Below are positions 44,264 to 52,291 of a DNA stretch of 64,000 bases, one piece after another. The stretch is from contig JAOTRV010000014.1 of NCBI GenBank assembly GCA_030247575.1, forward strand, positions 1-64,000. The letters are read 5' to 3'. This stretch comes from Sulfuritalea sp. GTDB taxonomy: Bacteria; Pseudomonadota; Gammaproteobacteria; Burkholderiales; Rhodocyclaceae. How positions within the stretch are numbered: the stretch's first letter is position 1; each line of letters begins with the position of its first letter. Under the pieces are notes generated by a model that did not search any database, had not been told where the DNA came from, and saw nothing but the letters and a program-made list of their open reading frames with translations. The position numbers and the translations under genes were made by a program.

Positions 44264-45475
44264 TCAGATAACTCCATCACGCCGCAGGCCCAGCAGGTCA
44301 TCGGAGGTATAGCCGAGCCGACCGAGTACCGATTCCGTGTGCTCCCCGAGCGCCGGACCCAGCCAGCGGGTCTCGCCTGGCGTCAGCGACAGCTTGGGCA
44401 CGATGCCCGGAACATGAAACTCTTTTCCATCAGGGAGTTGCGCCGGTTCAAGCATTTTCCGGGCAAGGAACTGGGGGTCGCGGAACATGTCTGCCGCCGA
44501 ATAGATCGGGCTGGCCGGAACCTGGGCTTCCGCGGCGGTGCGCAAGACGGCGTCCGCATCGTTGGCGGCGACCCAGGCGTCGATGACGCCGTAGATTTCC
44601 CCTGCCCGCGCATCCCGACCCGCGTTGGTGGCGAATTGGGGGTCATCCGCCAGATCCGCACGACCGATGGCCAGCATCAGCCGGCGGAAAATTGCATCGC
44701 CGTTGGCGCCGATGATCAGGTGCTTGCCGTCCTTCGTCGTATGCGTGTTCGACGGCGTGATGCCGGGCATGACATTACCGGTGCGCTCGCGGATGAAGCC
44801 GAAGACGTCGAACTCCGGCACCAGGCTTTCCATCATGGCGAACACCGCTTCGTACAAGGCGACATCGACCACCTGCCCTGCCCCGCCATTGACCTCGCGG
44901 TGACGCAGCGCCATCAGGGCGCCCAGCGCACCCCACAGCGCCGCGATCGAATCGCCGATGGAAACGCCGGTCTTGACCGGCGGCCGGTCGGCGAAACCCG
45001 TGACGTAGCGCAGGCCGCCCATCGATTCACCTATCGCGCCGAAGCCCGGCTGGGCGGCCTTCGGTCCGGTCTGGCCGAAGCCGGAAAGGCGCACCATGAC
45101 CAGGCCCGGATTGATCGCGGAGAGCGCATCCCAGCCCAGGCCGAGTTTTTCCATGACGCCGGGCCGGAAATTCTCGACCACGATATCCGCTTCAGCCACG
45201 AGTCTTCTCGCGATCTCGATACCTTCCGGATGCTTGAGGTTCAGCGTCACCGACTGCTTGTTGCGCGACTGGACGAACCACCACAGCGAGGTATCGCCGT
45301 CCGCGGTCGGATACAGCTTGCGCCACTTGCGCAGGGGATCGCCCTCGCCCGGCGCTTCGATCTTGACCACCTCGGCGCCGAACTCGGCGAGGATGCGCGA
45401 ACAGAAGGGCCCGGCAATCAGGGTGCCGAATTCGACGACTGTTACGCCGGCAAGAGGCTTCGCGCTGTCAGTCAA
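44264..45475 (-). CDS. CaiB/BaiF family (class III) CoA-transferase
   Basis: A 403-residue enzyme that moves CoA between carboxylic acids. The start [20 protein letters not shown], the substrate loop [36 protein letters not shown] and the catalytic Asp in [13 protein letters not shown] are the family marks. [20 protein letters not shown] continues the conserved core. Substrate pairs cannot be predicted; such enzymes are common in catabolism of aromatics and steroids. The stop of recR overlaps its start region (4 bp), so the two are co-transcribed, although no functional link is known. Confidence 0.88.
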   Translation of the reverse strand: MTDSAKPLAGVTVVEFGTLIAGPFCSRILAEFGAEVVKIEAPGEGDPLRKWRKLYPTADGDTSLWWFVQSRNKQSVTLNLKHPEGIEIARRLVAEADIVVENFRPGVMEKLGLGWDALSAINPGLVMVRLSGFGQTGPKAAQPGFGAIGESMGGLRYVTGFADRPPVKTGVSIGDSIAALWGALGALMALRHREVNGGAGQVVDVALYEAVFAMMESLVPEFDVFGFIRERTGNVMPGITPSNTHTTKDGKHLIIGANGDAIFRRLMLAIGRADLADDPQFATNAGRDARAGEIYGVIDAWVAANDADAVLRTAAEAQVPASPIYSAADMFRDPQFLARKMLEPAQLPDGKEFHVPGIVPKLSLTPGETRWLGPALGEHTESVLGRLGYTSDDLLGLRRDGVI

Positions 45476-46086
45476 ACGAAGTCGCGCCTCTCGCGCAGGG
45501 CCTGCGCCACCGTCGCCGCGTCGGAAAACTCCAGTTCACCGCCCACCGGCAGGCCGCGCGCGATGCGGCTGACCTTGAGCCCGCGCGTATGCAGCAACTC
45601 GGAGAGGTAATGCGCGGTGGCCTCGCCCTCGTTGGTGAAATTGGTGGCGAGGATCACTTCCTTGACCATGCCGTCCGTGGCGCGCGCAAACAGGCGCTCG
45701 AAGGCGAGCTCCTTCGGCCCGACGCCGTCGAGCGGAGAGAGCCGGCCCATCAGCACGTAATACAGCCCGTTGTAGGCATGCGTCTCCTCCATGCTGATCG
45801 CATCGATCGGCATTTCGACGATGCACAGCTGCGACGCATCGCGGCGCGAGGAGAGGCAGCGTTCGCAGATCTCCGCTTCGGTGAAATTGTTGCAGCGCGC
45901 GCAGTGATGCAGCAACCGCAGCGCGGCATCGAGCCCGCGCGCCAGCCGTTCGGCCCCGCGCCGGTCGCGCTGCAGCAGGTGATAGGCCATGCGCTGCGCC
46001 GACTTGGGGCCCACTCCGGGAAGGCAGCGCAATGCCTCGATGAGTTCATCGAGGCTAGACGCCACGTCTAGCCTCGATGAACCCAT
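45472..46086 (-). CDS. recR: Recombination protein RecR
   Basis: A 204-residue protein of the RecFOR repair pathway that helps load RecA on gapped DNA. The helix-hairpin-helix is [19 protein letters not shown], the zinc finger is [16 protein letters not shown], and the Toprim domain includes [14 protein letters not shown] and [13 protein letters not shown]. Two starts compete: ATG 46086 with GGGGGAGG 11 nt upstream, or GTG 46065, which gives the usual [12 protein letters not shown]. An 18-bp perfect hairpin (46044-46082) spans the start region with GTG in its loop, so the 5' end has been rearranged and may control translation. It belongs to the dnaX-ybaB-recR cluster. Confidence 0.93.
   Translation of the reverse strand: MGSSRLDVASSLDELIEALRCLPGVGPKSAQRMAYHLLQRDRRGAERLARGLDAALRLLHHCARCNNFTEAEICERCLSSRRDASQLCIVEMPIDAISMEETHAYNGLYYVLMGRLSPLDGVGPKELAFERLFARATDGMVKEVILATNFTNEGEATAHYLSELLHTRGLKVSRIARGLPVGGELEFSDAATVAQALRERRDFV
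46044..46082. repeat. 18-bp perfect inverted repeat over the recR start
   Basis: The left arm 46044-46061 (GTTCATCGAGGCTAGACG) and right arm 46065-46082 are perfect complements around a 3-nt loop. The arms duplicate codons 2-7 and 9-14 of the recR frame in opposite sense. Confidence 0.9.
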
Positions 46087-46098
46087 CCAAACGACAGC

Positions 46099-46128
46099 CT
46101 CCCCCTCTCCCCCTCCCGGGGAGGGGGT
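46099..46128. repeat. GC-rich palindromic repeat (family B), copy
   Basis: CTCCCCCTCTCCCCCTCCCG then GGGAGGGGG, between ybaB and recR. It supplies the purine-rich ribosome binding sequence of the recR ATG. Confidence 0.55.
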
Positions 46129-46191
46129 TACTCAATTGTTCGCTTCGCTCGAAATCACGGGTCACGTCTGCCACCGCCGGTTCGCTGGCTG

Positions 46192-46515
46192 TCAGAACGG
46201 CAGTTTCATGCCGGGTGGCAGATTAAGTCCGGCGGTGAAGCCGCCCATCTTTTCGGCGGTGGTCGTCTCGACGCGCCGATTGGCATCGTTCATGGCGGCG
46301 GCAATCAGGTCTTCGAGCATTTCCTTGTCGTCCATCACCGACGGATCGATGGTGACGCGCTTCACGTCGTGCTTGCAGGTCATCACCACTTTCACGGCGC
46401 CGGCACCCGACTGGCCTTCCACTTCGACCTCCGCCAGCTGTGCCTGGGCCTTCTCCATGTTGGCCTGCATCTGCTGCGCCTGTTTCATCAATCCGGCTAT
46501 GCCACCCTTCATCAT
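46192..46515 (-). CDS. ybaB: YbaB/EbfC nucleoid-associated protein
   Basis: A 107-residue DNA-binding protein that forms a tweezer-like dimer. [20 protein letters not shown], the central [20 protein letters not shown] and the end [17 protein letters not shown] are typical. AAGGAG lies before the ATG pair; I use the first ATG (46515), the second being the next codon. It lies 13 bp after dnaX and before recR, the conserved order. Confidence 0.95.
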   Translation of the reverse strand: MMKGGIAGLMKQAQQMQANMEKAQAQLAEVEVEGQSGAGAVKVVMTCKHDVKRVTIDPSVMDDKEMLEDLIAAAMNDANRRVETTTAEKMGGFTAGLNLPPGMKLPF

Positions 46516-46528
46516 CTTTCCGTACTCC

Positions 46529-48190
46529 TTAAACGGGTTTGATCGTTGATTCGTCGATGCTCGCGTCGAACAGGTCCACCACATCGCGCACGAAGGGATC
46601 CCGTTCGATCGATGCGATGGCGCGTTCCTGGCGTTCGCGCTGCTGGTTGCGGCTGCGCTCGGCAGGCGTTTCGCTGGCCACTTCCGCGACATCTATTTCG
46701 AGCCGCAACGGCCGGCCGCAGGCCGTCTGCAGTTCGCTTTGCAGCTTGTCCTGCTGCGGCTTGCCGAGCAGATGCTTGTGCACCGGCGACAGGCGCAAGC
46801 GGATCGCCGATTCGGTGCGCTCCGACAACTCGCAATGCTGGGCCAATTGTTTGGCCATGCCGCTCAGGGGCAGGCGCGCCACCAGCGCATGCCAGTCGTC
46901 ATCCGCCGCTGAAGACTTCCCGACCGCGGGAGCGGGCGGCGCAGGCGCCGGCTGAACCGGACGCGCCTCGGGAGTAGACGCCGGCGGTACGGCGGCCTGG
47001 GGCCGGCTCGCGGCAGCCGCCGGTGCGACAGGCGGCGCCGTGCGCACGGGGGCCGTGGGCGGCCTCGGTTTTGCCGCCGGAGCCGCCGCCGCGCTGACCG
47101 TACCGGCGCGCTCCGGCCGGAACGCGTGCAGCCGCAGCAAGGTCATGACGAAGCCGGAATAGTCGTCGGGCGCCAGCGACAGTTCGTCACGGCCGTGAAT
47201 GGCGATCTGGTAGGCCAGCTGCAGGTACTCGGCGTCGAGCGCCTGCGCATAGTGTTCGAGGCGGCTGCGCTCGGTTTCGTCGAGCAGGGCTTGGGGAGCG
47301 AACTGGATCAGGGCGATGCGGTGGAACAGCGTGGCCAGTTCCTGCAGGCCGCCGTCGAAGGACAGGCTGCGCGCATCCATCAGCTTGGCCACTTCGAGCA
47401 TGGCCTGCACGTCCTGCGCGACGAGGCCGTCGAGCAGCGCAAACAGATGCTCGTCGCCGACCGTGCCGAGCATGGCGCGCACGGCCTCGTCTTCGACCTT
47501 CCCCGCGCCGTGGGCGATGGCCTGATCGAGCAGGGAGAGCGCATCGCGCATGCTGCCGGCGGCGCCCTTGGCCAGATGGCGCAGGGCGGCCGGCTCGAAG
47601 GCCACGCCCTCGGCCTCCAGCACCCGCGACAGGTGGTCGACGATATGTGTCAGCGGCATCTGCTTCAGGTTGAACTGCAGGCAGCGCGACAGAACCGTGA
47701 CGGGAATCTTTTGCGGATCGGTGGTGGCGAGAATGAACTTGACGTGCTCGGGCGGCTCTTCCAGCGTCTTCAGCATCGCGTTGAAGGCGTGGCCGGAGAG
47801 CTGATGGACTTCGTCGATCACATACACCTTGTAACGGCCGATGGTCGGCGCGTAGGTGGCGCGCTCGAGCAACTGGGTCATGTCATCGACGCCGCGATTC
47901 GAGGCCGCATCGAGCTCGATGTAATCGACGAAACGGCCGCTGTCGATCGCCGTGCAGGCGGAACAGACGCCGCAAGGGGTGGAACCGACGCCGGCTTCGC
48001 AGTTCAGGGCCTTGGCCATGATGCGCGCCAGCGTGGTCTTGCCGACGCCGCGCGTGCCGGTAAACAGATAGGCGTGATGGAGACGGTTCTGGTCCAGCGC
48101 ATGGGTCAGCGCCCGCACGACATGCTCCTGGCCGACCAGGGTAGCGAAGGACTTGGGGCGCCACTTGCGGGCGAGGACCTGATAGCTCAT
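46529..48190 (-). CDS. dnaX: DNA polymerase III subunits tau/gamma
   Basis: A 553-residue clamp-loader ATPase. Walker A is in [15 protein letters not shown], the zinc-binding [11 protein letters not shown] with an earlier Cys follows, the DExx motif is in [10 protein letters not shown], and sensor 1 is [20 protein letters not shown]. Between the AAA+ region and the tau C-domain a Pro/Ala-rich linker (about residues 365-430) contains an in-frame copy of the 24-bp motif, AVPPASTP. I see no A-rich slippery sequence of the E. coli type. First gene of dnaX-ybaB-recR. Confidence 0.95.
   Translation of the reverse strand: MSYQVLARKWRPKSFATLVGQEHVVRALTHALDQNRLHHAYLFTGTRGVGKTTLARIMAKALNCEAGVGSTPCGVCSACTAIDSGRFVDYIELDAASNRGVDDMTQLLERATYAPTIGRYKVYVIDEVHQLSGHAFNAMLKTLEEPPEHVKFILATTDPQKIPVTVLSRCLQFNLKQMPLTHIVDHLSRVLEAEGVAFEPAALRHLAKGAAGSMRDALSLLDQAIAHGAGKVEDEAVRAMLGTVGDEHLFALLDGLVAQDVQAMLEVAKLMDARSLSFDGGLQELATLFHRIALIQFAPQALLDETERSRLEHYAQALDAEYLQLAYQIAIHGRDELSLAPDDYSGFVMTLLRLHAFRPERAGTVSAAAAPAAKPRPPTAPVRTAPPVAPAAAASRPQAAVPPASTPEARPVQPAPAPPAPAVGKSSAADDDWHALVARLPLSGMAKQLAQHCELSERTESAIRLRLSPVHKHLLGKPQQDKLQSELQTACGRPLRLEIDVAEVASETPAERSRNQQRERQERAIASIERDPFVRDVVDLFDASIDESTIKPV
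46970..46993. repeat. 24-bp dispersed motif, copy 12 (in dnaX)
   Basis: Minus orientation; the dnaX coding strand reads GCCGTACCGCCG then GCGTCTACTCCC, encoding AVPPASTP in the Pro/Ala linker. Confidence 0.6.
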
Positions 48191-48272
48191 GGCGCGATTT
48201 TATCAGGCCGCTCAGGACAAACGGGGCAGCCTTCAAGCAAAGGCCGCCCCGCGTGGCGTCAGATCAGCACGT

Positions 48273-48812
48273 CTATCCCTTGCGCGGTTCCGCGGCCTTG
48301 GGGGCGCCCTGCCCTTCGGGCTGCGGCGGACCGCGACGGGGAGCGCGCTGATAGCGGCCAGCGCTGCTGAAATGCTTGTCCGCGGCGGCCTTTTGCTCCG
48401 GCGTCAAGGCGGCGTAGAGGCGAGTGAAGGATTCGTTGACCGACTCCATCGCGGCAAGGCGCTGCTTCATGCCGTCCTGCATCTGCGCCAAACGTTCCGG
48501 CGCGGTAACCGGCTTGTCGCTCTGCATGCGCTCGCGCATGGCCTGGAAGCCCTTGCCCGCCTCGGCCTTCGACTTCTCGGCGAACGCCTGCCAGAGCGGC
48601 TCCTGCTCGGCAGTGACTTTAAGGTCGGCCTTGAGCCGGGTCAGCCGCTGATCGGCCCGGGCGCCCGGATCCATCATGCCGCCCTTCATACCGCTGCGCA
48701 TCATGCCCGGCCGGCCGTCGGGGCCGCAACCCGGACCTTGCGCATAGGCGACGCCGAACATGACGGCGCTGGCGGCGAGAAAGCCCGCAATAATTTTTCG
48801 ATTCAGTTTCAT
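48273..48812 (-). CDS. Spy/CpxP-like periplasmic protein (LTXXQ family)
   Basis: A 179-residue exported protein. Signal peptide MKLNRKIIAGFLAASAVMFGVAYAQ is cleaved after AYA. The mature part has a Met/Gly-rich stretch (MMRSGMKGGMMDPG), helical segments RLTRLKADLKVTAEQEPLW and the C-terminal LTPEQKAAADKHF, which match the LTxxQ-type motif of Spy-like chaperones. It probably binds unfolded periplasmic proteins or metals. An imperfect dyad CATCCG/CGGATG lies about 50 bp upstream of its start. The gene is between dnaX and the SRP RNA. Confidence 0.8.
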   Translation of the reverse strand: MKLNRKIIAGFLAASAVMFGVAYAQGPGCGPDGRPGMMRSGMKGGMMDPGARADQRLTRLKADLKVTAEQEPLWQAFAEKSKAEAGKGFQAMRERMQSDKPVTAPERLAQMQDGMKQRLAAMESVNESFTRLYAALTPEQKAAADKHFSSAGRYQRAPRRGPPQPEGQGAPKAAEPRKG

Positions 48813-48936
48813 GGTGTGCTCCTGTCGTGAATGCCTCATGGCAGGCTGCATTTCATCCGATGGCTGTAAGCCGGATGTGACAGAGGGACGAAGTTTGTAA
48901 GGGAAGATTACGAAACGGCGTCGGACGGGATGGGGT

Positions 48937-49036
48937 GCGGCGAGCCTGACCCCCGGCACTTGCGGAAAACGGCTGTGGCTGCTTCCTTCCGGACCTGACC
49001 AGGTTCACCACCCCGCAATGCGGGGAGACCCGCCGC
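48937..49036 (-). ncRNA. ffs: 4.5S signal recognition particle RNA
   Basis: Read on the minus strand, the universally conserved apical loop CAGGTCCGGAAGGAAGCAGC is present, flanked by complementary sequence. The ends pair (GCGGCGGGT with GCTCGCCGC), which gives about 100 nt. This RNA scaffolds Ffh for co-translational membrane targeting. Ends are set by pairing and may be off by a few bases. Confidence 0.93.
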
Positions 49037-49081
49037 GAAACGAATTTTATCAGCGCGGCGCACTGCCAGGTGATTTCCATC

Positions 49082-49105
49082 GCCGTATTGCCAGCGTCTA
49101 CTGTC
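49082..49105. repeat. 24-bp dispersed motif, copy 13
   Basis: Plus orientation: GCCGTATTGCCA then GCGTCTACTGTC, between the aldehyde oxidoreductase operon end and ffs. Confidence 0.6.
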
Positions 49106-49106
49106 C

Positions 49107-49382
49107 TCAGCCGCCGCCGCGCTGGTAGTACAGCGCAAAGCGGCGCATGAATGCATCCTGCGCCGCCGGGTCGAGGCCATCGAACGCGATCTCGACGCGA
49201 TGGCGCTCCAGCCGCACCAGTCCGATCGTCAGCGGCGAAATCGGCGTCAGGCGGATGGACCAGCCGCGGCCGCAAAACCCGCCGTCGATTTCGCGAACCT
49301 CCGCCTCTCCGGTCGCTTGCGGCAGCACGCGGACAAAATCTTCGCGCGTGGTCGTCGCGTCGTAAGCCAGGGGGAATTTCAT
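49107..49382 (-). CDS. Hypothetical protein at the end of the AOR operon
   Basis: A 91-residue soluble protein with an acidic/basic mix and a Tyr-rich end (FALYYQRGGG). No known family is recognised. It includes EIDGGFCGRGWSIRL and LRLERHRVEIAF-like strands, suggesting a small beta-rich fold. Its ATG overlaps the stop of the MoaD-like gene (ATGA), so it is coupled to the tungsten-enzyme operon and may assist cofactor insertion; that is inference from position alone. Confidence 0.6.
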   Translation of the reverse strand: MKFPLAYDATTTREDFVRVLPQATGEAEVREIDGGFCGRGWSIRLTPISPLTIGLVRLERHRVEIAFDGLDPAAQDAFMRRFALYYQRGGG

Positions 49383-49633
49383 CCGCCGGCGACGGGCGGC
49401 CAGATGGCCAATGTTTCCCCGTCGCGCAGTGTGCGGCCGGCACGCTCCGCGGGCGGAATGAAGCTGCCGTCGATCAGGACCAGATGCACCAGCTTCAGCG
49501 GCAGGTTGAAGCGCTCGATGATCTGCGCCACCGTGGTGGCATTGTCGATTTCGAGCGTAAGCGCATTGGTTCTTTTCGCCTCCTGCGGAAGATAATCCTG
49601 CAGGGCGGCAAAGAGCTTGAAGGTGATCTTGAT
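49379..49633 (-). CDS. MoaD/ThiS-like sulfur carrier, apparent ATC start
   Basis: An 84-residue beta-grasp protein ending in PPVAGG, the C-terminal Gly-Gly that is activated as thiocarboxylate for molybdopterin/tungstopterin synthesis. KITFKLFAALQDYLPQEAK at the start and HLVLIDGSFIPPAERAG are family-like. The frame contains no ATG, GTG or TTG before codon 36, while a stop (TAG) lies six codons before the conserved start. The codon where Met is expected is ATC, and a strong Shine-Dalgarno (GGAGAGG) sits 5 nt upstream. Either ATC is used as a rare start, or an ATG was lost by mutation or sequence error. It lies between the second FAD gene and a small hypothetical gene. Confidence 0.7.
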   Translation of the reverse strand: MKITFKLFAALQDYLPQEAKRTNALTLEIDNATTVAQIIERFNLPLKLVHLVLIDGSFIPPAERAGRTLRDGETLAIWPPVAGG

Positions 49634-49693
49634 TTCAGCCTCTCCGTTCTACGCCGACTGGAAACGGCGTCAGCCTGCCTTGAAACCCGGCCT

Positions 49694-50938
49694 TCATGCC
49701 TGTTTCTCGGCCGTTGCCAGATACGCCTCCATGAACAGCGACGGATCCGCCAGCAGGCGCTCGCGCCACGGGCCGAGTTTCACCTTGCTCTGAATCAGGC
49801 CGCGCAGCACGCCGACGTTTTCCGTGAAGCCGACCATCGTCGCGCCGATCAGGTGGTCGCCGCCGAATTGCAGCGACAAATAACGGTGGTTGGCGGCATC
49901 CACCTGCTCGACGCCCTGCCCGTCCGGCTCGCCCTGCCACTGGCCGAAGGAACAGGAGATCAGACCCATCGTGTCGAGCACATTGATCGCCAGGCTGCCG
50001 ATGAACGGGGTATCGCCTCCGGTCATATTGACCGCGGCGATGCGTGCCTGTTCCACCGCGTTGGGCTGGATGGCGTTGATCTGGTACTTGCCGTAAAGAC
50101 GGTCGCGCGACTCCGCCGCGTCGCCCGCCGCATAGATTCCTGGCACATTGGTGCGCAGATGTTCGTCGACGATGATCCCGTCTTCGATGGCGACGCCGCT
50201 GCCGGCGAGGAAGTCGATGTCCGGCTTGACGCCGACCACGCTCAAATATATGTCCGCCGGCAAAATTTCGCCGGTCGTCAGCGTCACCTTGAGGGCCTCT
50301 CCATCGCGCTCGATGCGTGCCGTCTGGGTCTTGCCCATGATGCGGACACCCTGCTTTTCGCACCAGCTCGCGATCATTTCGCTGGCCTTCGGCGGCATCA
50401 TGCGCGACACCATGCGTCCGCTGCGCACCAGGATGGTCAGTTGGGCGCCGCGCGACACCAGGCTCTGGATGATGATGCTGCCGACGAAGCCCGCGCCCAT
50501 CTGCACGATGCGTGTTCCGGGGTGGATTTCGGCCGCTATGGCGCGCGCGTCGGCGAGCGTCCAGCAATGATGCACCCCGGGCAGGTCGATGCCCTCGATG
50601 TTCTCGTGGCTCGGCACGGAGCCGGTCGCGATCAGCAGGCGGTCGTAGGGAATCGTGCGGCCGTCGTCCAGCCGCACGCTGCGGCCCGCCGTGTCCACCG
50701 CCGCGGCGCGCCCCTTCTTGATGTCGATGCGCAGGCTGCGGTAATGCTGCGGATCGTGCCGCAGGCGCGTGCCCTCCTCGCCGATCTTCCTCGCCAGCAG
50801 GTAGGGGATCGCCATGCGCGCATACGGCGTCTCGCCTTCGCCGTCCAGCACCGTAATGGCGGCTTGCGCGTCCAGTTTGCGCAGCGTCTCGGCTGCGGCG
50901 ATGCCGGCGGCACCGGCGCCGATGATGACGTGCCTCAT
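49694..50938 (-). CDS. NAD/FAD-dependent oxidoreductase, second copy in AOR operon
   Basis: A 414-residue pyridine-nucleotide disulfide-type flavoprotein. The FAD motif is HVIIGAGAAGIAAAETL, the NAD motif is QMGAGFVGSIIIQSL, and the FAD-closing motif VPGIYAAGDAAES. It is about the same length as, and clearly paralogous to, the upstream gene product; shared blocks include MAIPYLL, CWTLADARAIA and SLAINVLDTMG. In Aromatoleum-type aldehyde oxidoreductases one such FAD subunit (AorC) connects the tungsten enzyme to NAD. The duplication suggests two electron acceptors or a heterodimer. The spacer to the first copy is 42 bp. Confidence 0.85.
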   Translation of the reverse strand: MRHVIIGAGAAGIAAAETLRKLDAQAAITVLDGEGETPYARMAIPYLLARKIGEEGTRLRHDPQHYRSLRIDIKKGRAAAVDTAGRSVRLDDGRTIPYDRLLIATGSVPSHENIEGIDLPGVHHCWTLADARAIAAEIHPGTRIVQMGAGFVGSIIIQSLVSRGAQLTILVRSGRMVSRMMPPKASEMIASWCEKQGVRIMGKTQTARIERDGEALKVTLTTGEILPADIYLSVVGVKPDIDFLAGSGVAIEDGIIVDEHLRTNVPGIYAAGDAAESRDRLYGKYQINAIQPNAVEQARIAAVNMTGGDTPFIGSLAINVLDTMGLISCSFGQWQGEPDGQGVEQVDAANHRYLSLQFGGDHLIGATMVGFTENVGVLRGLIQSKVKLGPWRERLLADPSLFMEAYLATAEKQA

Positions 50939-50980
50939 ATGACTTCTCCTGCCATCGACCGGATTAGCTGCGCCACCCGC

Positions 50981-52225
50981 TCAGGCGACCTTCTGCGCCT
51001 GCGAGACATAGGCGGCCATGAACTGGGTCGGGTCCTTCAGCAGTTTCTCCTTCCAGGGGCCCAGGCGCATGCGGCCCTGCACCAGCCCGCGCAGGGCGCC
51101 GACGTGGTCGGTGCGGCCGATGCTGGTGGCTCCCACAATCACGTCGTCCTTGAACTGCAGCGATAGGTAGCGGCAATTCTTCTCGTCCGCCTGCTCGACG
51201 CTTTCCCCGCCCTCCGCGCCCCACCACTGGCCGAAGGACGTAGAAATCATGCCCAGCGTGTCCAGCACGTTGATCGCCAGCGCGCCCTGGAAGCGCGCTT
51301 CGCCGCCGGCCATGTTGATCGCGGCGACGCGCGCCTGGTCGGCCGCATTGGGCTGGATGGCGTTGAGTTCGCGTTCGCCGGTATGAAAGCCCGACGCCTC
51401 GGTGACATCGCCGGCCGCATAGATGTTGCGCACGTCGGTGCGCATGTGCTCATCGACATGAACCCCGTGGCCGGTCGCGATGCCGCTGCCGGCGAGGAAG
51501 GCGACATTGGGCCGGACGCCGGCAGCGCAGATGATCACGTCCGTCTCGATCGTGGCGCCGTCGGAGAGCGTCGCCACCAGCGCATCGCCCTTGGCGACGA
51601 TCTTCGTCACACCGGCATTGACATGCACCGAAACACCCTTCTTTTCAACCCAGTGGCGAATCATGGTGCCCGCCTTGGCGGTCATCATGCGCGGCACCAT
51701 GCGGTCGCCCATCTCGACCACGGTCAGCTTGACCCCGCGGGAACACAGCGCCTCCATGATGATGCAACCGATGAAGCCGGCGCCGATCTGCAACACGCGG
51801 CTGCCGGGCGCGGCGCGCTCGGCAATGGCCCGCGCGTCGGCCAGCGTCCAGCAGGTATGCACGCCGGGCAGGTCGATGCCCGGCAAGGGCGGACGCACCG
51901 GGTGGCAGCCGCTGGCGACCAGCAATCGGTCGTAGCCGAGTTCGCTGTCGTCGGCGAAGACGACGGTCTGGCTTTCCGGCTCGACGCGCACCACGCTGCC
52001 CTGCCGCAGGTGGATGCCGTGGCGCTCGTAGTGGTCGCCGGCCTTGCGCAGGTGCGTGCCCTGATCGGGAATGCTGCCGTTCAGGAAATAGGGTATCGCC
52101 ATACGCGAATAGGGTGCCTCGGCCTCTTCACCGATCAACGTGATGTGGGCCTGGGGATCGTAGCGACGCAAGGTCTCGGCGGCGACGACGCCGGCCGGTC
52201 CATTGCCGATGATGACGTGTTTCAT
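50981..52225 (-). CDS. NAD/FAD-dependent oxidoreductase (AorC-like), first copy
   Basis: A 414-residue flavoprotein directly after the tungsten-enzyme gene. FAD-binding HVIIGNGPAGVVAAETL, NAD-binding QIGAGFIGCIIMEAL and the C-terminal IYAAGDVTEAS are present. By position it matches AorC of the Aromatoleum aromaticum aldehyde oxidoreductase, the subunit that reduces NAD. The ATG at 52225 begins MKHVIIGNGPAG; the open frame extends 13 codons further without similarity. It lies 66 bp from the AOR stop. Confidence 0.87.
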   Translation of the reverse strand: MKHVIIGNGPAGVVAAETLRRYDPQAHITLIGEEAEAPYSRMAIPYFLNGSIPDQGTHLRKAGDHYERHGIHLRQGSVVRVEPESQTVVFADDSELGYDRLLVASGCHPVRPPLPGIDLPGVHTCWTLADARAIAERAAPGSRVLQIGAGFIGCIIMEALCSRGVKLTVVEMGDRMVPRMMTAKAGTMIRHWVEKKGVSVHVNAGVTKIVAKGDALVATLSDGATIETDVIICAAGVRPNVAFLAGSGIATGHGVHVDEHMRTDVRNIYAAGDVTEASGFHTGERELNAIQPNAADQARVAAINMAGGEARFQGALAINVLDTLGMISTSFGQWWGAEGGESVEQADEKNCRYLSLQFKDDVIVGATSIGRTDHVGALRGLVQGRMRLGPWKEKLLKDPTQFMAAYVSQAQKVA

Positions 52226-52291
52226 GGCGGAGTCCTCAAAGAAAAGAACGCCAAGACAGCTCACGGGCTGCCTTGGCGTCAGATGCCGGGT

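Noticed and set aside
48854-48877. Operator CATCCG/CGGATG before the Spy-like gene
   Set aside because: Only a 6-bp dyad with a 12-bp loop; too weak to claim as a site.
49651-49670. Terminator between the second FAD gene and the MoaD-like gene
   Set aside because: ACGCCG/CGGCGT can pair, but the stem is short and has no T-run, and the genes look co-transcribed.
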